From positions 1,984,001 through 2,048,000 of the forward strand of contig NZ_QGMP01000001.1 in the NCBI RefSeq assembly GCF_003259185.1: a DNA stretch of 64,000 bases. Reading direction: 5' to 3'. Shown here in pieces: positions 60,328-64,000 of the stretch. Source of the stretch: Isoalcanivorax indicus. Its GTDB lineage: Bacteria; Pseudomonadota; Gammaproteobacteria; Pseudomonadales; Alcanivoracaceae. The notes under the pieces are model-generated. The model was not told where the DNA came from. It saw only the letters and a list, made by a program, of their open reading frames with translations, and searched no databases. Position numbers and translations under genes: made by a program. The stretch's first letter is position 1, and every line of letters starts with the position of its first letter.

Positions 60328-61296
60328 ATGGATATCCCGCCCCCGACCACCCCAGCCGAGCCCCCCGTCCTGGACACACTGCTCCAGCGAGCGGATATCT
60401 GGCGTGGCCGCGATACCGGCGACACGGCGGCGGAGCCCGTGCTGGACAGCGGCTTTGCGGCGCTGGATCAGGCCTTGCATCGGGGCGGCTGGCCCGCCAC
60501 CGGGCTGACCGAATTGTTGGCGCCAGCCCCGGGGCCCGCACTGCTGCGTCTGCTGCTGCCCGCGCTGTCCCGTCTGCACCGTGACGACCCCGGCCTGATC
60601 CTGCTGGCCAACCCGCCCGCCAGACCCGCTGCGGTAGCGATGAAGCAGGCGGGCATCGACATTGATCGCTTGCTGGTGCTGCACAGCGACGACCCCCAAG
60701 GCACCCTGATGCGCGCCTGCCGGGAAGCCGCCGCCTCCGATGCGGTGGCTGCGCTGATCTGCTGGTGGCCCGACACCCTGCGCGACCCGCGCTTGTTGCG
60801 GCGCCTGCACCGGGCCGGGCAACAGGGCCGCTGCTGGGTGGTGATCCTGAGAGATCAACGCCATCTTCGTGACAGTTCACCCGCGCCACTGCGCCTGCAC
60901 TGCCAGCCGCAACTGCACCACGACGCCCCGTGGCAGCTTCACCTGCATATCCTGAAACAGCCCGGTGGCTGGGCAGGTCAACAGCTCACCCTGCCCTGGC
61001 ACCCCCCGGCCCTGCACAGCGCGCTGGGCCGCGCGGCACGGCTGCTGGCGCCGCATGGCATGCAACAGCGCCTTCAGCAACATGCTCCACAACATGAGCC
61101 ACTTCCGGCCACGCCCGCCATACAACCACCGCCCGCCGAACCGGTCATCTACCGGCTCGGTCTGCCGGGAAAAGTGCCCGCCATACCACCGCTGGATCTG
61201 GGCCCGGTACCGCATGCGGTACCGCCCCCCCTGCCGGACACCACACCGGAACCAGAACCGCTGCCGAGCACAACATCACGGCCGGAGCATGCCTGA
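60328..61296 (+). CDS. imuA: ImuA, translesion-synthesis accessory protein
   Basis: This 322-residue RecA/SulA-like accessory protein of the ImuABC mutasome starts with an N-terminal element and then has DSGFAALDQALHRGGWPATGLTELLAPAPGPALLRLLLPAL, the degenerate P-loop region of the family. Residues after about 235 form a Pro-rich tail ending in a short acidic stretch, longer than in most ImuA. GGAGGT precedes the ATG. It overlaps the imuB start and lies under a LexA box. Confidence 0.87.
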   Translation: MDIPPPTTPAEPPVLDTLLQRADIWRGRDTGDTAAEPVLDSGFAALDQALHRGGWPATGLTELLAPAPGPALLRLLLPALSRLHRDDPGLILLANPPARPAAVAMKQAGIDIDRLLVLHSDDPQGTLMRACREAAASDAVAALICWWPDTLRDPRLLRRLHRAGQQGRCWVVILRDQRHLRDSSPAPLRLHCQPQLHHDAPWQLHLHILKQPGGWAGQQLTLPWHPPALHSALGRAARLLAPHGMQQRLQQHAPQHEPLPATPAIQPPPAEPVIYRLGLPGKVPAIPPLDLGPVPHAVPPPLPDTTPEPEPLPSTTSRPEHA

Positions 61297-62846
61297 TGCC
61301 CCGGCCCCTGTGGTGTGCCATTCGTCTGCCGCAATGGCCCTTGACGATCTTCCCCGGCGACAACGGCGGCCCCCGTGCCGTGGCCACCCGGCATCATGTG
61401 CTGCGTTGCTGTGCACGCAGCCAGGCGGCCGGGGTAACCCCCGGCATGAAACTGGCCACCGCCCACGCACTGATAGATGAATTGCAGGTATTGGAACGGG
61501 ATCCGACCCGGGAACAGGCGGCACTGACCCGGCTGGCCTGGCAACTGCTGCACTTCACTCCGGGCCTGTGCCTGCACCAACCCGGCCCGGCCGAAGATGA
61601 TCAGGCCGACCCCGGCCTGTTACTGGATATTGGCGGTAGCCTGAGACTGTTTGGCGGCAGCGAAAACCTGCTGGTAGCCCTGCACACCCTGCTGGGCCAC
61701 CTGGGGCACGACTGGCATACCGGCGTGGGCCATACCCCACTGGCCGCCTGGCAACTCAGTCATGCGCCGCCCGAAGACAGTCTGCAGGCACTGCGCCAGG
61801 CCGATCAGGCCGACACCGCCCGGGCCGCCGCCGACGCCTTCTGCGCGGCACTGGCACGCCAGCCTGTGGCCCGCCTGGCCCTGGCCGCCCCCCTGAAAGG
61901 CGCTCTGGCGGCACCGGGTTTTCGCACCCTGGGTGAATTACTCGCCCTGCCCCGCCCGGCACTCGGGCGTCGCTTCGGCAAGGCCCTGCTGTTGTGGTGC
62001 GAACAACTGCTCGGCGAACGCCGGGATCCACGCCCGGCCCTGTCGCCGCCGGAACGGTTTATGCTGACCCGGGAATTCAGTGATCCGGTGCGCAACAGCC
62101 AGTACCTGTTACCCGTCATGCGGCAGCAACTGGATGCCCTGAGCGCCTGGCTACGGCATCGCCAGCAAGCCGTACGCACCCTGCACTGGCAACTCACCGA
62201 CCATCAGGGAGACAGTGAAACCCTGCGCATTCGCCGGGCCCGCCCTTGCGCAGAAGCGGCCCTGTGGCACCAACTCACCGAACGGTATCTGGAACAACAT
62301 CGCCTGCGCGCCCCGGTGCTGGCCCTGACCTTGCGTTGCAGCCGCCCGCAGGCGGCCGCCCCGGAACACCACACCCTGATACAGGCCCACGGCGCCCGCG
62401 CAGACGCCCGCGACCTGCTGGAAAAACTCGCCTGCCTGCCACAACTGGCGTTGCAGCGCCTGTCACTGGTGGATGCTCATTTGCCCGAACAGCGCCAGCA
62501 GGAAACCGACCCCCTGAAGCCCATGACGGAGCAGGCCGCGCCAATATCCACTGAGCCCGACACGCCCCCCCCCTTGCAGCGCCAACCCCTGTGGCTGCTG
62601 AGCCCGGCAGAGCCCCTGCAACAGACGCGACAGGGCGAGTTACGTTGGCGCGGCGGCAAACTGGTGCCCCTGCTGGCCGACCGGCGCCTGAGTCTCGACT
62701 GGTGGAACACCAGCGCCGCAGATCAGCCCGGCCAGCGTGATTATTTTCTGGCGCGACATCTGTCCAGCGGCAACCTGTGCTGGATCTATCGCACCGGAGG
62801 CAGCGGCGCTCAGGAACGCCAATGGTTCATGCAGGGATTTTTCTAG
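61296..62846 (+). CDS. imuB: ImuB, inactive Y-family polymerase-like protein
   Basis: This 516-residue Y-family relative acts as the hub of the mutasome, linking the beta clamp, ImuA and DnaE2. The N-terminus (WCAIRLPQWPLTIF) has no D-x-D catalytic motif, as usual for ImuB; the palm, fingers and little-finger parts are visible (GMKLATAHAL, LLLDIGGSLRLFGG, LGHTPLAAW-like GVGHTPLAAWQLS, RLPLL-like RLSLVD). The dnaE2 gene that normally follows is absent here. Confidence 0.88.
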   Translation: MPRPLWCAIRLPQWPLTIFPGDNGGPRAVATRHHVLRCCARSQAAGVTPGMKLATAHALIDELQVLERDPTREQAALTRLAWQLLHFTPGLCLHQPGPAEDDQADPGLLLDIGGSLRLFGGSENLLVALHTLLGHLGHDWHTGVGHTPLAAWQLSHAPPEDSLQALRQADQADTARAAADAFCAALARQPVARLALAAPLKGALAAPGFRTLGELLALPRPALGRRFGKALLLWCEQLLGERRDPRPALSPPERFMLTREFSDPVRNSQYLLPVMRQQLDALSAWLRHRQQAVRTLHWQLTDHQGDSETLRIRRARPCAEAALWHQLTERYLEQHRLRAPVLALTLRCSRPQAAAPEHHTLIQAHGARADARDLLEKLACLPQLALQRLSLVDAHLPEQRQQETDPLKPMTEQAAPISTEPDTPPPLQRQPLWLLSPAEPLQQTRQGELRWRGGKLVPLLADRRLSLDWWNTSAADQPGQRDYFLARHLSSGNLCWIYRTGGSGAQERQWFMQGFF

Positions 62847-62847
62847 G

Positions 62848-63429
62848 CTATTCCAGCGCCTGTGCGGCCACCTCACGCTGCAATTGCGGGTACAGCGTCA
62901 GGAAAACCTGCTCCAGCACGTCGTAGTGCTGTGCCAGTTCCTCGGCCACGCCCTGAAAACGGTTGGCAAACCGGATCCGGCCAGCGATCCGGTCCAGCGC
63001 CTGCCCCACTTCCTCCAGCGAGCGGTAATAGCGCAAGCCATCATGGGCCACCAGACGGGAAACATGCTCACGCATCGGCGCCGGCATCAGCGGGCGGCCC
63101 TGCAACAACAGCTGGTAATCCCGCGCCACACTGGCCGCCAACGCCTCATCATGAAAACGCGCCCAGTGGCGCAGCAGGAAATGATCGAACAACACATCCA
63201 TCGCCACCCCGGCAAAGCGTCGCCGCGGCGGCGAAAACAGACGCCGGCATGCCATCACATCAGGATGCCGGTCCGTAAGACGGTCTACCAGACGATGATT
63301 ATGCAGCCCCAGCCTGACCGGCTCGGGCAGCTGCGCAGCGTCCACCCCGCGCATGAAATCACCCAGCAGGTTACCCACCTTGGACGGCACCGTCGGCTGC
63401 GCCAGGGCCAGATGTGCCAGATAATTCAT
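62848..63429 (-). CDS. acpH: Acyl-carrier-protein phosphodiesterase
   Basis: This 193-residue HD-type phosphodiesterase removes 4'-phosphopantetheine from acyl carrier protein. It starts MNYLAHLALAQPTVPSKVGNLLGDFMRG, the AcpH hallmark, and has HNHRLVDRLTDRHPDV and MDVLFDHFLLRHW with the metal-binding residues. Its ATG overlaps the stop of the thioesterase gene (ATGA). It converges on imuB with a 1-bp gap. Confidence 0.9.
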   Translation of the reverse strand: MNYLAHLALAQPTVPSKVGNLLGDFMRGVDAAQLPEPVRLGLHNHRLVDRLTDRHPDVMACRRLFSPPRRRFAGVAMDVLFDHFLLRHWARFHDEALAASVARDYQLLLQGRPLMPAPMREHVSRLVAHDGLRYYRSLEEVGQALDRIAGRIRFANRFQGVAEELAQHYDVLEQVFLTLYPQLQREVAAQALE

Positions 63430-63836
63430 GGATGCATGACATTGAAAACAGCACTGGCGCGGGCCACCAGCTGCCCTTCCACCCGGAACAGGCAATCGGC
63501 AAAGGCCAGGCTGCGGCCCACCTTGCGCACCTGCGTGTCCACTTCCAGCCAGTCGCCCTCTTTCACGCTGCCGATAAAGTCCATCGTCTGGCTGGCGCTG
63601 ACCATGGGCGTCGGTGGCTCGGAGGCAAACGCCGCGTTATAGCCCAGCGCAATGTCTGCCAGACTGCAGAACACACCACCATGCATCAGGCCGCGCGCAT
63701 TGCAATGCTGCATGGCCACCCGCAGACCGAGTATCAGCGCACCCTCATCGGTACGCCGGTTGTGAATCGGCCCGATCAGGTCGGTAAAGGGGCTGGCGCG
63801 AAACAGCGGGGTAAAACCTTCGGGAATCCCTGACAT
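63426..63836 (-). CDS. PaaI-family thioesterase (hotdog fold)
   Basis: This 136-residue protein has the PaaI plan: FRASPFTDLIGPIHNRRTDEGALILGLRV, then NARGLMHGGVFCSLADIALGYNAAF, in which G-L-M-H-G-G is the substrate-binding hotdog signature, and LTVDF-like QTMDFIGSVKEGDWLEV. It cleaves an acyl-CoA thioester; chain length cannot be told. Start at 63836 has AGGTG upstream. The next gene, acpH, is translationally coupled to it. Confidence 0.85.
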   Translation of the reverse strand: MSGIPEGFTPLFRASPFTDLIGPIHNRRTDEGALILGLRVAMQHCNARGLMHGGVFCSLADIALGYNAAFASEPPTPMVSASQTMDFIGSVKEGDWLEVDTQVRKVGRSLAFADCLFRVEGQLVARASAVFNVMHP

Positions 63837-64000
63837 GACATCACCTGTGCTCAAGCACTGTCTTCCGAGCATACCTGCCCGACAGCACCGGCGCACGCCT
63901 GCCCGAAGGCATCACCCCCGGGTACAAAACAGACAGGAAAGTCGGCACCAGACTGCGTACCATGGTGAACCATCCTTGCCACTGCCACCCCATGACAGAG
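63837..64000. other. End of window, possible start of a plus-strand gene
   Basis: No gene can be proven here. ATG codons at 63962 and 63992 open a plus-strand frame to the window edge (13 and 3 codons), too short to judge. A palindrome ATGGT-GA-ACCAT lies at 63962-63973. Confidence 0.25.

Overview
The window is G+C-rich chromosomal DNA, densely packed with genes, from a gammaproteobacterium. The combination of a divergent finR-like/fpr pair, bfr and bfd, ccmABCDE, oadGAB, imuAB with a CTG-N10-CAG SOS box, a long-form QueF and a fatty-acid trifunctional enzyme suggests a marine, lipid- or hydrocarbon-using lineage such as Alcanivorax and relatives. That placement rests on recognising families by eye, not on a search. 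I saw no insertion sequence, integrase, rRNA or CRISPR array.

Layout. (1) 1-7.3 kb, all minus strand: two paralogous AraC-type regulators around a GspN-like protein, then two paralogous exported DUF6801-type proteins (one with two ASH-like domains inserted) and a secretory lipase cut by the window edge. (2) 7.5-16.1 kb: housekeeping and transport genes (Na/Pi cotransporter, SulP permease, quinone oxidoreductase, FMN reductase, K+ channel and small conserved proteins). (3) 16.2-26.6 kb, minus strand: a probable operon running GNAT acetyltransferase, two DUF6916-like proteins (one a predicted lipoprotein), three tandem phage-tail-collar (microcystin-dependent) proteins, and a ~2,490-residue surface protein. 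The giant joins a CSLREA/beta-helix/Ig-like adhesin, a GlyGly-CTERM-like segment and a complete OmpA-type porin with peptidoglycan-binding domain in one reading frame. (4) 26.8-30.2 kb: fadAB trifunctional enzyme. (5) 30.5-40.2 kb: a two-domain GST/glutaredoxin-like protein, then the Anbu proteasome-like cluster (ATP-grasp, alpha-E, transglutaminase, Anbu, RimK-like ligase, MFS transporter), then tRNA-Ser in a palindrome-rich noncoding stretch, a thioesterase and a nitroreductase. (6) 40.3-50.4 kb: a membrane adenylate cyclase translationally coupled to an AbgT transporter, queF, yadGH, a phosphatase, an amine oxidase and finR/fpr. (7) 50.4-64 kb: two large intergenic inverted-repeat elements, oadGAB, tRNA-Arg, bfr/bfd with a Fur box, ccmABCDE, imuAB and thioesterase genes.

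The best candidates for something new are the collar-protein/giant-adhesin operon with its internal sorting-signal/signal-peptide junction, and the pair of hairpin elements at 50.47-50.79 kb. The two hairpins share related loops, and each has long, perfectly self-complementary stems that differ from the other's. The ASH-inserted DUF6801 pair next to a lipase, and the duplicated motif at the C-terminus of the cyclase, are also unusual.
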